A stretch of 64,000 bases of DNA, from assembly GCA_028870115.1 (NCBI GenBank), contig JAGWQH010000082.1, positions 1-64,000 on the forward strand, given 5' to 3'. Positions 42,850-53,955 of this stretch are shown here, piece by piece. This DNA comes from Candidatus Methylomirabilota bacterium (lineage in GTDB: Bacteria > Methylomirabilota > Methylomirabilia > Methylomirabilales > Methylomirabilaceae). Numbering within the stretch: position 1 is the first letter of the stretch; each line of letters starts with the position of its first letter. The notes below the pieces were generated by a model that worked only from the letters and a program-made list of their open reading frames with translations, was not told the origin of the DNA and made no database searches. Made by a program: the position numbers and the translations under genes.

Positions 42850-44292
42850 ATGAACAGGGTTGTACAGAAGCTCGATGATTATCGATGGCTGCTTCCGCAA
42901 GACTACAAACCAGGAATGCGGGTTCCGGGGATCATCTATGCCGATGAACGCCTGATGGAAGCGATCATGAAGGACCTCTCCCTGGAACAGGTGGCCAACG
43001 GCGCCTTCCTGCCGGGGATCGTCAAGGCCTCCTTCGCCATGCCCGACATCCATCAGGGGTACGGCCTTCCGGTTGGTGGGGTGGTAGCGACGGATATTAC
43101 TGATGGCGTCGTATCACCAGGAGCAGTCGGATACGACATCAACTGCGGGGTCCGATTGCTTCGGACGGAGCTGACAAAGGAGCAGGTGCGGCCAAGGCTG
43201 AAGGAGTTGGTCCTCGCCCTGTTCAGCGAAATTCCGACTGGTGTCGGCTCGCGAGGCCGGATCCGCCTGAGCAAGAAAGAGGCGGAGGCGCCGCTGCTCA
43301 AGGGCGCAGCATGGGCCGTCGAGCAGGGGTACGGAGAGCCGGCAGACCTCGCCTGCATCGAATCCGGCGGGTGCCTTCCGGACGCTGACCCGGATGCTGT
43401 AAGCCATAAAGCTCTTGAGCGGGGGAGCAGCCAGCTCGGAACGTTGGGCTCAGGCAATCATTTCCTGGAGGTTCAGACGGTCGCTGAAATCTACGATCCC
43501 CAGGTCGCAGAGGTCCTCGGCCTGTTCGAGGGCCAGGTGACGGTGATGATTCATACCGGCTCTCGAGGTCTGGGACATCAGGTCTGTACAGACTCTCTGG
43601 TCGAGATGGAGCGTGCGGTCATCAAGTACGGGATAGAGCTTCCCGATCGGCAACTCGCCTGCACGCCCTGGAAGTCGCACGAAGCCAAGGCGTACCTTGG
43701 CGCCATGCGAGCCGCCGCTAACTTCGCCTGGAATAATCGCCAATGTCTGGCCCATTGGACGAAGGAGGTATTGCTGAAGGTCTTTAATATCTCCCCAAAG
43801 GCATTGGGACTCTCAACGATCTACGATGTCGCCCACAACATCGTCAAGGTTGAGGAACACGAGGTCGAGGGAAGACGGCTCAAGCTGGCGGTCCATCGCA
43901 AAGGGGCGACGCGGGCCTTTCCGCCTGGACACCCGGAACTGCCGGCTCACTACCAGGCCATCGGCCAGCCTGTGCTGATCCCGGGCGACATGGGCCGCGC
44001 CTCATTTGTGCTGGTGGGAACGGGCGCCATGGAGCAGACCTTCGGGAGCACCTGCCATGGGGCCGGGAGGGTCATGAGCCGACATGCCGCCATCAGGGCA
44101 GCCAAGGGTCGGGCCATCCATCGCGAGCTTGAGGAGCAGGGGATCATCGTCAAGGCATCGGGTCGCGAATCGCTGGCAGAGGAGATGCCCGAGGCGTACA
44201 AAGACGCCACGCAGGTGGTGACGGTTGTGCATCATGCCGGGCTCTCCAAGATGGTGGCTCGTCTCCGCCCTATGGGAGTCATCAAAGGGTGA
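42850..44292 (+). CDS. rtcB: RNA-splicing ligase RtcB
   Basis: RtcB joins RNA ends bearing 2',3'-cyclic phosphate or 3'-phosphate to 5'-hydroxyl ends, using GTP and Mn2+. Metal and active-site residues are visible in VGYDINCGVRLLRT, GSGNHFLEVQ, IHTGSRGLGHQV and the guanylylated histidine region AVHRKGATRAFPPGHPEL. At 480 residues it is complete. No archease, rtcA or rtcR gene is adjacent. Confidence 0.92.
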   Translation: MNRVVQKLDDYRWLLPQDYKPGMRVPGIIYADERLMEAIMKDLSLEQVANGAFLPGIVKASFAMPDIHQGYGLPVGGVVATDITDGVVSPGAVGYDINCGVRLLRTELTKEQVRPRLKELVLALFSEIPTGVGSRGRIRLSKKEAEAPLLKGAAWAVEQGYGEPADLACIESGGCLPDADPDAVSHKALERGSSQLGTLGSGNHFLEVQTVAEIYDPQVAEVLGLFEGQVTVMIHTGSRGLGHQVCTDSLVEMERAVIKYGIELPDRQLACTPWKSHEAKAYLGAMRAAANFAWNNRQCLAHWTKEVLLKVFNISPKALGLSTIYDVAHNIVKVEEHEVEGRRLKLAVHRKGATRAFPPGHPELPAHYQAIGQPVLIPGDMGRASFVLVGTGAMEQTFGSTCHGAGRVMSRHAAIRAAKGRAIHRELEEQGIIVKASGRESLAEEMPEAYKDATQVVTVVHHAGLSKMVARLRPMGVIKG

Positions 44293-44345
44293 AAGGTGAA
44301 ACTCAGTCTCAACGGTAAGACAACACAACCAAGGATGAGCCGGCA

Positions 44346-45734
44346 ATGACAGAATGGCTGACCCTGTTGTTGGGACTCTGGATTGGAGCCGCGCTTGGAT
44401 GGGCGATAAGTGTAGCCCGGGCTAAGGGTCAAGTAGGCTTAATCCTCCGAGAGCAGACGGCGCGGACCGCCGCTGCAGAGGCGCGGATTGAAGAGGTACG
44501 ACAACAGCTCGTCGCAGCCAGAAACGACTTCGAGACCCTCCGCGAGGATTTGCGAAAAGCTGAGACAGCCAAGGCTACCGCCGAAACCCGAGCGATTGAG
44601 ATCGAAAAGAATCTTGTTGAACAGAAAGCTCTCTTGGAAGACGCGAAGATCAGGCTGTCCGATACCTTCAAATCGCTGGCGGCTGAAGCGTTGGCCGGCA
44701 ACAACGCGGGGTTCCTCATCCTCGCCGAGGAGAAGTTCAAGGCGCTGAAGGATGAAGCGGCCGTCGATTTGGAGGCGCGCAGAAAGGCGATCGAGACGAT
44801 GATCCAGCCGCTCGGCGAAACTCTCTTCGCCTATCAGCAAGAGACTAAGGCGCTCGAAGACAAGCGGCTCAGAGAGTACAGTACGGTGGGCGAACAACTG
44901 CGCGCAGTCGCGCTGGGTCAGACAACCCTTCAGAGTGAGACCGCCAAGCTGGTCAACGCCCTGAGGTCCCCACAGGTTCGAGGCCGATGGGGCGAAATCG
45001 CGCTGCGGAAGACAGCCGAACTTGCCGGGATGTCGCCCCACTGCGATTTTGTGGAACAGGAGAGTGTGACTACCGATGAGGGGCGCATCCGCCCGGATAT
45101 GGTCGTCAAGCTGCCGGCCGGGCGCGAGGTGGTGGTAGATGCCAAGGTCCCGCTTGCCGGCTTCCTCGAGGCGCTGGAAGCCAAGACTGATGAGGATCGC
45201 GACGTAGCCCTCCTCAAGCATGCGGCTCAGGTGAATCAGCACGTCGTGAAACTGGCTTCGAAAGAGTACTGGGACCAGTTTACGGCAGCTCCGGAGTTCG
45301 TCGTACTCTTTATCCCGAACGACTCCTTTCTCGCCGCCGCCGCCGAGAAAGATCCGGCTCTGGTCGAATCTGCCCTCTCAAAAAAGGTCGTCATCGCCAC
45401 ACCCACGACCTTTATCGCTCTGCTGCGAGCCATCGCCTATGGATGGCGACAGGAACTGGTCGCGGAAAGCGCCCAGCGCATCTGCGCCTTGGGCCAGGAA
45501 CTCGCCGACCGGATGGGGACGCTTGCAGAGCACCTTGTCAGGGTCGGTGGAGCCATTGGCAAAGCCGTGGATTCATATAATGCGGCGGTGGCCTCGTTTG
45601 AAAGTCGTGTCTTCCCTACGACCAGAAAGTTCCAGGCGTTCGGAGCCGGAGGCAAGAAGGAGATCCAGGAACTGCAACCGATTGATCAGAGGCCCCGCGC
45701 CTTGACTACCTTCGACATCGATGAGGCCGAATAA
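44346..45734 (+). CDS. rmuC: RmuC-family DNA recombination protein
   Basis: This 462-residue protein has an N-terminal membrane segment (LTLLLGLWIGAALGWAISV), a long coiled coil from about 30 to 170, and the RmuC nuclease-like domain (SPQVRGRWGEIALRKTAELAGM, RIRPDMVVKLPAGREVVVDAKVPL, FIPNDSFLAAA). RmuC limits DNA inversions at short repeats, probably by cutting recombination structures. It follows rtcB by 53 bases. Confidence 0.9.
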   Translation: MTEWLTLLLGLWIGAALGWAISVARAKGQVGLILREQTARTAAAEARIEEVRQQLVAARNDFETLREDLRKAETAKATAETRAIEIEKNLVEQKALLEDAKIRLSDTFKSLAAEALAGNNAGFLILAEEKFKALKDEAAVDLEARRKAIETMIQPLGETLFAYQQETKALEDKRLREYSTVGEQLRAVALGQTTLQSETAKLVNALRSPQVRGRWGEIALRKTAELAGMSPHCDFVEQESVTTDEGRIRPDMVVKLPAGREVVVDAKVPLAGFLEALEAKTDEDRDVALLKHAAQVNQHVVKLASKEYWDQFTAAPEFVVLFIPNDSFLAAAAEKDPALVESALSKKVVIATPTTFIALLRAIAYGWRQELVAESAQRICALGQELADRMGTLAEHLVRVGGAIGKAVDSYNAAVASFESRVFPTTRKFQAFGAGGKKEIQELQPIDQRPRALTTFDIDEAE

Positions 45735-45788
45735 GCCTATTGGCCCAGAAATAGAGATTGGAATGTGTTACGGCGAGCGTCGCGACCG

Positions 45789-45834
45789 AAATCCCCCCAA
45801 CCCCCCTTTATCAAAGGAGGGCGAGGGGGGATTT
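45789..45834. repeat. AAATCCCCCC hairpin element
   Basis: AAATCCCCCCAACCCCCCTT and its imperfect complement ending GAGGGGGGATTT fold around TATC. This G/C-run hairpin type recurs between genes of many bacteria. It sits between rmuC and the thiC promoter and could end the rmuC transcript. Confidence 0.6.
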
Positions 45835-45842
45835 GTGGATTC

Positions 45843-45871
45843 TTGACACCCTTGTTGATTGGGGGTAGATT
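45843..45871 (+). promoter_or_regulatory. Promoter of the thiC transcript
   Basis: TTGACA at 45843-45848, a 17-base spacer and TAGATT at 45866-45871 place the transcription start near 45878, just before the riboswitch. Confidence 0.7.
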
Positions 45872-45890
45872 GGAAACCAATAGGAAGCGA

Positions 45891-45980
45891 GTACGGGAGT
45901 CTGTGGGAGCAGGCTGAGAGGGCGACTGACACCGTTGCCGACCGTCTGACCTGATCTGGGTTATGCCAGCGTAGGGAGCA
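45891..45980 (+). promoter_or_regulatory. TPP riboswitch controlling thiC
   Basis: The conserved THI-box pieces are all present in order: a GGGAG left arm, GGCTGAGAG near 45912, then CTGACCTGATCTGGGTTATG and CCAGCGTAGGGAG up to about 45977. It binds thiamine pyrophosphate and lies 70 bases before the thiC start. The following stretch (CAGTGTTGCC/GGCGTTTTTGCTTTT) has a T-rich segment that could terminate transcription when ligand is bound. Confidence 0.95.
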
Positions 45981-45995
45981 TCCTGAAACGGTTGA

Positions 45996-47390
<1,395 letters not shown>

Positions 47391-47415
47391 CGGGACGGGG
47401 GCGACATCGCTGCTG

Positions 47416-47760
47416 ATGGCGAGAGCAAGATCGAAGGGTCCAAGCTTTCAGACGATTGCGATCCGCTTGCTAAAGATGCTCGTATCGATGACGAGATCAA
47501 GATCGAAGGGTCCAACGTTCTGGGGGGGCTGCTATGGCTTCGCCTGGGTGGCGCTGATGCTCGCCCTCTTTGCCTCCATGCTGACAGGGTACGGCGATGT
47601 GTGGGGGATCAGGGGCATGCTGGGGGCCATGGCGCTGCTGCCGCTATCAACCCTGGTCTATCCGGTGGTGACCTGGTACTATACCGACGCGTTTCCCTGG
47701 TTGTGGACGCTGGGGCTGCTGGCGGCGATCGGAATGGGTAAGGTAATCATGTCCGATTGA
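47416..47760 (+). CDS. Small membrane protein with duplicated N-terminal segment
   Basis: The 114-residue frame has three hydrophobic segments after residue 38 (FAWVALMLALFASMLTGY, LGAMALLPLSTLVYPVVTWY, LWTLGLLAAIGMGKVIM). The first 24 codons contain ARSKGPSFQ and the next 15 contain SRSKGPTFW, a near-duplicate with its own ATG at 47488. Either ATG could be used; neither has a good ribosome binding site. I do not recognise the family. Confidence 0.55.
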   Translation: MARARSKGPSFQTIAIRLLKMLVSMTRSRSKGPTFWGGCYGFAWVALMLALFASMLTGYGDVWGIRGMLGAMALLPLSTLVYPVVTWYYTDAFPWLWTLGLLAAIGMGKVIMSD

Positions 47761-47800
47761 ATCCACTGGGGGTTCAGTCCCCGCGGCTTGCCCGCGAGTT

Positions 47801-47896
47801 CGTCATGCCGGCGGAAGCCGGTATCCAGTGGGCTCGACTGGATTCCGTGTCACGCACCTGTCTGCGTGCGGAAACGCACAGGCAGGCGGAATGACG
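47801..47896. repeat. CGTCATGCCGG-type dispersed inverted repeat
   Basis: The element runs from CGTCATGCCGGCGGAAGCCG to GGCGGAATGACG, with an inner CTGGAT pair and a second hairpin (CGTGCGGAAACGCAC). This CGTCAT...ATGACG repeat type is widespread in bacterial genomes. It lies between the small membrane gene and the peptidase gene. Confidence 0.65.
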
Positions 47897-47956
47897 CGCC
47901 AGAACAGAAGACGATACCCTGCAGCTTGCTGCGGGGTAGTTCATTGGGCGTGTAGA

Positions 47957-49105
47957 ATGCAAGAGCCGAAATATAATGCGATCGTCATGATCTCAACCAG
48001 CGAGATCGATTCGAACCTGTACTATGCGACCCGGTTTGCGGCGCCGGACCCGTTTATCTTTGTCCAGGCTGGGGAAGAAAAGATCGTCGTAATGAGCGAC
48101 CTGGAGATGGATCGGGCCAGGAGCCAGGCGAGGGTAGATACGGTGCTATCCTATAGCGTGTATGAACAAATGGCGAGAGGGAAGGGTATCGACGCGCCAT
48201 CTGTGCTGGATGTCCTGGACCTGGTGCTGCGGGAGCGAGGCGCGCGCCATCTGCTGGTCCCCGCCAACTTCAGCGTCGAGTACGCCGATGGTCTGCGGAC
48301 AAGGGGCTACACCCTGAGCGTGAAGAGAGAGCCGTTCTTCGATGCGCGCCTGGTAAAAAGCGAAGGAGAGATCGAGGCGATTGCCGCGACCCAGCGCGCC
48401 ACCGAAGACGCTATGGGCACGGCAATCTCGGCGGTTCAGGCGGCCAAGGTGGAAGATGGCGGGCGCCTCTACCTCAACGGCGAGCCGTTGACCGCCGAGG
48501 CGCTCAAGAAGATCATGCACCTGAAGCTGATGGAACACGAGTGCGTGGCCCAACATACGATTGTGGCGCCCGGCCTGCAAGGGGTCGATCCCCACCATCA
48601 TGGACAGGGGCCCATCAGGGCAAACGAGTCGATTGTGATCGACGTCTTTCCCAGATCCGAACGGAGCCGCTACTTTGCCGACATGAGCCGGACCGTGGTG
48701 AAGGGGAAGGCATCACCGAAACTTCGGGCGATGTACAGAGCGGTTCTCAACGCCCAGGAACACGGAATGGAGTTAATCAGGGACGGAGCCGACGGTAGTG
48801 TCATACACACCACAGTCAATGCAGTGTTGGAAAAAGACGGCTTCACGACCGGCATGGTCGGCGGTCGGATGCAAGGATTTTTCCACGGCACCGGTCACGG
48901 GGTCGGCCTCGACATCCACGAACCTCCTCGTATCAATAAGACAGGTGCAGTCTTGCGAACCGGCCATGTGGTTACCGTCGAGCCTGGACTCTACTACCTG
49001 GATGCAGGGGCCATTCGAATTGAAGACCTTGTGGTCGTCACTGCGACAGGGTGCCGGAATCTGACCAACTTCCCAAAAGGGATCAGCGAGCTGGAGATCG
49101 ACTGA
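47957..49105 (+). CDS. M24-family Xaa-Pro aminopeptidase-like protein
   Basis: The 382-residue protein has the creatinase/prolidase plan, an N-terminal creatinase-like half and a pita-bread C-terminal half. The metal ligands are visible: Asp in VIDVFPRS, Asp in YFADMSRTVV, His in FHGTGHGVGLDIHE, Glu in TVEPGLYY and Glu in RIEDLVVV. The ATG at 47957 or at 47987 could be used. Likely an aminopeptidase cutting before proline; the substrate is unknown. Confidence 0.82.
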   Translation: MQEPKYNAIVMISTSEIDSNLYYATRFAAPDPFIFVQAGEEKIVVMSDLEMDRARSQARVDTVLSYSVYEQMARGKGIDAPSVLDVLDLVLRERGARHLLVPANFSVEYADGLRTRGYTLSVKREPFFDARLVKSEGEIEAIAATQRATEDAMGTAISAVQAAKVEDGGRLYLNGEPLTAEALKKIMHLKLMEHECVAQHTIVAPGLQGVDPHHHGQGPIRANESIVIDVFPRSERSRYFADMSRTVVKGKASPKLRAMYRAVLNAQEHGMELIRDGADGSVIHTTVNAVLEKDGFTTGMVGGRMQGFFHGTGHGVGLDIHEPPRINKTGAVLRTGHVVTVEPGLYYLDAGAIRIEDLVVVTATGCRNLTNFPKGISELEID

Positions 49106-49881
49106 TGACGCCTGTTGCTCTCCCGGCGTTTCAAGCGATACAAGAGGCGGCCGTCGGCAGCCTGTTCTGTCTGAGCTTCCTGCATTCGCCACCGATCAGG
49201 CGAGGTTTTTTTCAGACCTGCGCGCTGACCCTGGTGAGTGCGCTCGGTGTAGGGCTTTGGGTCAGCCAAACGCCAACCTCACTGGTCTTTTTTGTTCTGG
49301 TTCTGCTGTATGCGGGCGCCTTCTGGATGCCGGATGGGCAATGGCCGAGGCGGATCCTTTGGGTGAGCCTGGCGGTCGGAACGGTAGGAATGCTGATCCC
49401 ATCTCTGCTGCTTGCCCAAGAATCGTCCAGCGTGCTTGAAATCGCTGTCCAAATCGCCACGACCTTTGCGTCAGCCCTCCTCATGGGCTCGGCCCTGACC
49501 GGCATGTTGCTTGGCCACTATTATCTCAGAGATCCCCGCCTGCCCGTAGCTCTGATTCGCCGGCTGGCCACCCTCTTTCTGTTGTCCACTGCGCTGCAGG
49601 GTCTGTTGATCATCGTAACTCTTGGGTCGCTGTACCTGTTTGGCGGGGCAGAGGCTGCGTTCAGGATCGGACTTCTCTCGAGTTCGTACCTCGCGGTTTT
49701 CCTTAGTCGTGTATGTGTCGGGATTCTTGGGTCATTCGTCCTGGCGTGTGTGATCTGGGATACCTTGCGCATTCCGAACGTTCAGTCCGCAACCGGTTTT
49801 TTCTACCTCGCGATTCTCACCGGCGCCATTGGGGAGTTTCTGGGGCGATTCCTCTGGCACTCAACGCTGATCCCATTATGA
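49105..49881 (+). CDS. Integral membrane protein, DmsC-like plan, unknown function
   Basis: This 258-residue protein has seven or eight hydrophobic segments (for example CALTLVSALGVGLWV, LVFFVLVLLYAGAFWM, LFLLSTALQGLLIIVTLGSLYLFGG, FFYLAILTGAIGEFLGRFLW). FLGRFLW near the end and the overall plan recall DmsC/NrfD-type quinone-binding anchors, but this is a weak resemblance. Its ATG overlaps the stop of the peptidase gene by one base. Confidence 0.6.
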   Translation: MTPVALPAFQAIQEAAVGSLFCLSFLHSPPIRRGFFQTCALTLVSALGVGLWVSQTPTSLVFFVLVLLYAGAFWMPDGQWPRRILWVSLAVGTVGMLIPSLLLAQESSSVLEIAVQIATTFASALLMGSALTGMLLGHYYLRDPRLPVALIRRLATLFLLSTALQGLLIIVTLGSLYLFGGAEAAFRIGLLSSSYLAVFLSRVCVGILGSFVLACVIWDTLRIPNVQSATGFFYLAILTGAIGEFLGRFLWHSTLIPL

Positions 49882-49981
49882 TACGGTATGACCCTTTCTT
49901 TGGCTCCAGTGAGGTTTCTCACTTGTGGATTAGATGAAGAGGTGTTATATTAACATTGAAGTTCAGCATAAAGGTGGTGCG

Positions 49982-50227
49982 ATGCGAAAGTCATTAGCTC
50001 AGGAAATTTTGGATATCTTATATTCCGATCCGGGCACGCGCCGATCGCACAAAGATGCCCTCAGCGATTGGATTCTCGATACACAGCCGCACGGGTCGCC
50101 GCTCGACGGAATCGCCATTATTCAATACCTGGCTGAACACCATCCGGATATTCTCGCACGGCTCAAAATCAACACACACGTGAAGGAAGAGATCGCTCGA
50201 GTCCTGGACGCCATCGGTCACAAATAG
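49982..50227 (+). CDS. Small hypothetical soluble protein
   Basis: An 81-residue mostly helical protein (RKSLAQEILDILYSDPGTRRS, DGIAIIQYLAEHHPDILARLK, VKEEIARVLDAIGHK). The ATG was chosen because AAAGGTGG precedes it; a start 48 bases earlier is also open. No family is recognised. It stands alone between two unrelated genes. Confidence 0.55.
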   Translation: MRKSLAQEILDILYSDPGTRRSHKDALSDWILDTQPHGSPLDGIAIIQYLAEHHPDILARLKINTHVKEEIARVLDAIGHK

Positions 50228-50342
50228 CTCAGATTACCCAGGCAGGGCTGACTTCATAGAGCTTGCAAGATTCTTGCAAGCATTTGTTTTTTGTGACAGC
50301 GCGATCCTTCGCTCGCCCTGTGGGTCGGTCGCCGAAACTATC

Positions 50343-50963
50343 ATGATCTACGTAATCGGTGATATTCATGGTTGTCTGGAGCCGCTGCACCGCCTCATCG
50401 CCCAACTTCGTCTGTCGGAGGCGGACGAGGTAGTCTTCCTGGGAGATTACGTTGATCGGGGACCGGATTCAAAGGGGGTCGTTGATTACCTGCTGACCCT
50501 TGGCGGGCGGTACATCTTCCTCATGGGTAATCATGAGCGTATGTTTCTTGATTTTCTTCAGGGAAAAGAGCGGGCTCTATTTCTATATAATGGCGGAACC
50601 GCCACATTGGAAAGTTACGGTGGGCTTAGCCGCATCCCGGCCGCTCATCTGGCCTTTCTGGAACGCTTGAGGCCGTACTATGAGACGGAGGACTGTCTCT
50701 TCGTTCATGCTGGGATCAGACCTGGAATCCCGCTGCAGGATCAAGACGAGAGCGACCTCTTGTGGATTCGCGAGGAGTTCTACGCCTATCCGGGTCGCTA
50801 CCCCAAGACAGTCATCTTCGGTCATACGCCGATGCGAGAGGTCCTGATGGATGAGGACCGGATCGGCATCGATACGGCCTGCGTCTACGGGAACAAACTA
50901 ACCTGTCTGATCCTGCCGTCACGTGAAGTGATCCAGGTTTCGAATTCCCTCGATAGGCACTAG
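50343..50963 (+). CDS. Serine/threonine protein phosphatase-like metallophosphoesterase
   Basis: The 206-residue enzyme has the PPP-family motifs GDIHGC, GDYVDRG, GNHE, HAG and GHTPM in order. It is the short bacterial form (like PrpA/PrpE). Metal ligands are all present. It may dephosphorylate proteins or diadenosine nucleotides; the target is not apparent. The ATG at 50343 begins right at the motif-bearing strand (MIYVIGDIHG). Confidence 0.85.
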   Translation: MIYVIGDIHGCLEPLHRLIAQLRLSEADEVVFLGDYVDRGPDSKGVVDYLLTLGGRYIFLMGNHERMFLDFLQGKERALFLYNGGTATLESYGGLSRIPAAHLAFLERLRPYYETEDCLFVHAGIRPGIPLQDQDESDLLWIREEFYAYPGRYPKTVIFGHTPMREVLMDEDRIGIDTACVYGNKLTCLILPSREVIQVSNSLDRH

Positions 50964-51105
50964 CCCACCATCCCCCTCAGCTACGGCACCTGAAGCGTTT
51001 CTTTAAGATCGGCATACCGCTATCCTTGGTCCCTGATACGAGGAGGGGAGGCGAAGGGGTGGATGGCGGGGCGTTGGTTGATCGCTGATGACTGAGCGCC
51101 TGCCT

Positions 51106-51537
51106 TTATCCGAGCGGAGCAGGGGAGTTGTCTTTCGCGAGGGCGGCGAGTTTGTCCAGGACACCGTTGACAAAGGCGCCGGAGTCCTTTCCGCCAAACG
51201 CCTTTGCTAACTCAATGGCTTCATCGATCGCGACCTTCCAGGGTGTCTTGCCGTAAAAGAGCAGCTCAAACGCGGCCAAGCGAAGGATACAGAGATCGAC
51301 GAGAGCGAGCCGCGAGAGGATCCAGTGCTCGACGTGCGAGGCGAGCAGATCATCGATCGGCTTTTGATGCTGCAGCGTCCCCTGGACCAACTCCTCAGCC
51401 AGCGACCGGATCTCCGGCCCAGCTGGGTGATCCGCCCAGAAGCCGGCCGACTGCACCTCCAAAGCTTCCAGGGGGTAAAATTCTAGTTGATACAGCAGTG
51501 AGAGCGCAAGCTCTCTGGCTCGGTGACGCTTCCCCAT
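51106..51537 (-). CDS. nusB: Transcription antitermination factor NusB
   Basis: NusB acts with NusE at boxA RNA in ribosomal RNA antitermination. The 143-residue protein shows RHRARELALSLLYQLEF at the start and VDLCILRLAAFELLF, PWKVAIDEAIELAKAFGGKDSGAFVNGVLDKLA at the end, the family signature. It is the last gene of the leftward riboflavin cluster, 37 bases after ribH, an arrangement common in bacteria. Confidence 0.93.
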   Translation of the reverse strand: MGKRHRARELALSLLYQLEFYPLEALEVQSAGFWADHPAGPEIRSLAEELVQGTLQHQKPIDDLLASHVEHWILSRLALVDLCILRLAAFELLFYGKTPWKVAIDEAIELAKAFGGKDSGAFVNGVLDKLAALAKDNSPAPLG

Positions 51538-51574
51538 TGTCCCTTATTGTAGAGCTGACTCGCTCTTTTGCGCA

Positions 51575-52039
51575 CTATTTGAGTTGGGCGAAGAGGCTGG
51601 CCATTTCAATGGCTGAAAGCGCGGCCTCAAACCCTTTGTTACCGCCCTTCGTCCCGGCCCGTTCGATTGCCTCATCAAGCGTATTCGCGGTAATGACGCC
51701 AAAGATAATAGGCACACCGGTATCGAGACTGGCTGCGGCGATTCCCTTCGCCGCCTCCCCAGCGACGTAATCGAAGTGGGCGGTGGCGCCTCGGATGACG
51801 GCGCCTAGCGCGATGACGGCGTCGTAGTGGTTTGAGGCCGCCAGGCGCTTTGCTGCGTAGGGCAGCTCGAAGGCACCAGGTACCTTCACCAGGTGCAGAT
51901 CGCCTTCCTCCGCGCCATGGCGGAGCAGGCAGTCAAGCGCTCCTTCCAGCAACCGTTTAGCGATCAATTCGTTCACACGACTTACCACAAGGGCGAATCG
52001 ATACCCTCCGGCTTGGTATGTGCCTTCGGTCGTTTTCAA
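51575..52039 (-). CDS. ribH: 6,7-dimethyl-8-ribityllumazine synthase
   Basis: RibH condenses the ribBA and ribD products into lumazine. [54 protein letters not shown] and [22 protein letters not shown] are the family landmarks. The start is a TTG at 52039 preceded by GGGAGG at ideal spacing; upstream in-frame ATGs lie within ribBA. The product is 154 residues, the normal size. Confidence 0.92.
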   Translation of the reverse strand: MKTTEGTYQAGGYRFALVVSRVNELIAKRLLEGALDCLLRHGAEEGDLHLVKVPGAFELPYAAKRLAASNHYDAVIALGAVIRGATAHFDYVAGEAAKGIAAASLDTGVPIIFGVITANTLDEAIERAGTKGGNKGFEAALSAIEMASLFAQLK

Positions 52040-52058
52040 CGTACACCTCCCATGCTGA

Positions 52059-53273
52059 CTACACCGTTTCGAGCAGGTGACCCAGCTTTGCGAACTTGGT
52101 CTGCAGGTATGCGCGATTCTCGGCGTTGGGATGAATCTCGATGGGGATCCGCTGTACAACATGAAGACCATATGCCTCGAGCCCTACGATCTTCCGTGGG
52201 TTGTTGGTCAGCAGCCGGATATTGCACAATCCAAGGTCGGACAAGATCTGGGCGCCGATTCCATACTCTCTCAGATCGGGTTTAAACCCGAGCCTCATAT
52301 TCGCCTCCACCGTATCCAGGCCGGTGTCCTGCAGCTCATAGGCGCGCATCTTATTTGCCAGGCCGATGCCTCTCCCTTCCTGGCGAATATAGAGGAAGAC
52401 CCCCTTCCCCTCCTTGGCAATCAGCTCGAGCGACTTATCCAGTTGCGACCCGCAGTCGCATCGGAGAGAGCCGAAGACGTCACCCGTGAGGCACTCCGAG
52501 TGGACGCGCACCAGCGTCTCTTCAACGGCGTTGATCTCTCCCATGACCAGGGCGAGATGGTGTTTGTTCTCGATGTGACTATGATATAGGATCGCGGTGA
52601 ATCGACCGTATAGGGTCGGAAGAGTCGTCGTGGCGACGCGACTGATAAAGCGCTCTCGCTTCAGTCGAAACTCGATCAGGCTCTTAACAGTGATCAACTT
52701 CAAGCCATGTTTGCAGGCGAAGCGATACAGCTCGGGGGTCCTGGCCATCGCCCCGTCGTCATGCATGACCTCACAGATCACCCCGGCGGGGTACAGGCCG
52801 GCTAAACGGGCGAGGTCAATAGCGGCTTCAGAATGCCCCGCCCGGGTCAGCACTCCCCCGTCTCGTCCGCGAAGCGGAAACGTGTGCCCCGGGCTGGTCA
52901 GATCATCTGGCGTTGCCTTTGGATCGATGATCGTTTGGATGGTGATGGCCCGGTCGTAGGCCGAGATTCCGGTCGTGACCTTGTGCTTGGCATCGACGGA
53001 AATACAGAAGGCGGTCTCGTGGGGAGAGGTATTGTCCGTCACCATCGGCGGGATGCGGAGTTCATCCAATCGCTCGCCGATAACGGGCATACAGATCAAC
53101 CCCCGCCCCTGTGTGGCCATGAAGTTGATCGCCTCCGGCGTCACCTTGTCGGCGGCCATCGTGAGGTCGCCTTCATTCTCCCGGTCATCATCATCTACGA
53201 CGATCACCATCTTGCCGTCGCGCAGGTCTCGGATCGCTTCTTCGATCGTGTGAAACTCGATCGTATCTTCCAT
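52059..53273 (-). CDS. ribBA: Bifunctional DHBP synthase / GTP cyclohydrolase II
   Basis: The 404-residue fusion makes both precursors of riboflavin. The N-terminal half has [13 protein letters not shown] and [26 protein letters not shown], typical of RibB. The C-terminal half has the zinc site [18 protein letters not shown] and [26 protein letters not shown], typical of RibA. Order ribD-ribE-ribBA-ribH is the common operon form. Confidence 0.94.
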   Translation of the reverse strand: MEDTIEFHTIEEAIRDLRDGKMVIVVDDDDRENEGDLTMAADKVTPEAINFMATQGRGLICMPVIGERLDELRIPPMVTDNTSPHETAFCISVDAKHKVTTGISAYDRAITIQTIIDPKATPDDLTSPGHTFPLRGRDGGVLTRAGHSEAAIDLARLAGLYPAGVICEVMHDDGAMARTPELYRFACKHGLKLITVKSLIEFRLKRERFISRVATTTLPTLYGRFTAILYHSHIENKHHLALVMGEINAVEETLVRVHSECLTGDVFGSLRCDCGSQLDKSLELIAKEGKGVFLYIRQEGRGIGLANKMRAYELQDTGLDTVEANMRLGFKPDLREYGIGAQILSDLGLCNIRLLTNNPRKIVGLEAYGLHVVQRIPIEIHPNAENRAYLQTKFAKLGHLLETV

Positions 53274-53295
53274 AGTTACTCCCCCCGGAACCGGT

Positions 53296-53946
53296 TCAGC
53301 TAAACCCCAACTCTTGGAGTCGCGATTCAGTAAGGGTTGTCTTTTGTGTCAGAGACCCAAGTCCCTCGAGATAGCGGACGACGTACTTGCCAAGAAGATC
53401 TGCTTCCAGGTTCACACGTCGCCCGACCTGCTTGCTGTCAAGCGTGGTGCGGTGGTACGTGTGAGGGATGATGGCTACTCCAAAGGACTGATCGTTGAGG
53501 CTGCCCACCGTCAGGCTGATTCCATCCACCGCAACGGAACCCTTTTCTACAAGCAGAGGCCGCAGCGCCCCAGGGTAGGCAATCGAGAACCACCAGATCC
53601 CCTCCGTCTCCCGAATCTCACAGATGGTTCCGACCCCGTCGATGTGGCCGGTCACGAAGTGGCCTCCGAGTCGATCTGTCGGTCGGCATGGCCGTTCCAG
53701 GTTGACGGGATTACCGGCTTGGAGCTCTCCCAGAGTTGTGCGCGCCAAGGTCTCTTCGGACAGATCGGCCTCGAACAGGGTAGGCGCCGTTCTCGTGACC
53801 GTGAGACAGGTTCCATTGACCGCGATACTGTCCCCGATGGCGAGGGAGGAGGCCGTCTGCTGCCCTTTGATGGCAAGCTTCGCCATGCCGCCTTCCCGGC
53901 GTACCCGCTGAACTTGCCCTATCTCTTCGATCAGTCCGGTAAACAT
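53296..53946 (-). CDS. ribE: Riboflavin synthase alpha chain
   Basis: RibE dismutates two lumazines into riboflavin. The two homologous barrels are visible: MFTGLIEEIGQV with DSIAVNGTCLTVT in the first half and GHFVTGHIDGVGTI with GSVAVDGISLTVG in the second. At 216 residues it is full length. It starts nine bases after ribD. Confidence 0.94.
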   Translation of the reverse strand: MFTGLIEEIGQVQRVRREGGMAKLAIKGQQTASSLAIGDSIAVNGTCLTVTRTAPTLFEADLSEETLARTTLGELQAGNPVNLERPCRPTDRLGGHFVTGHIDGVGTICEIRETEGIWWFSIAYPGALRPLLVEKGSVAVDGISLTVGSLNDQSFGVAIIPHTYHRTTLDSKQVGRRVNLEADLLGKYVVRYLEGLGSLTQKTTLTESRLQELGFS

Positions 53947-53955
53947 CTCGTTTGC

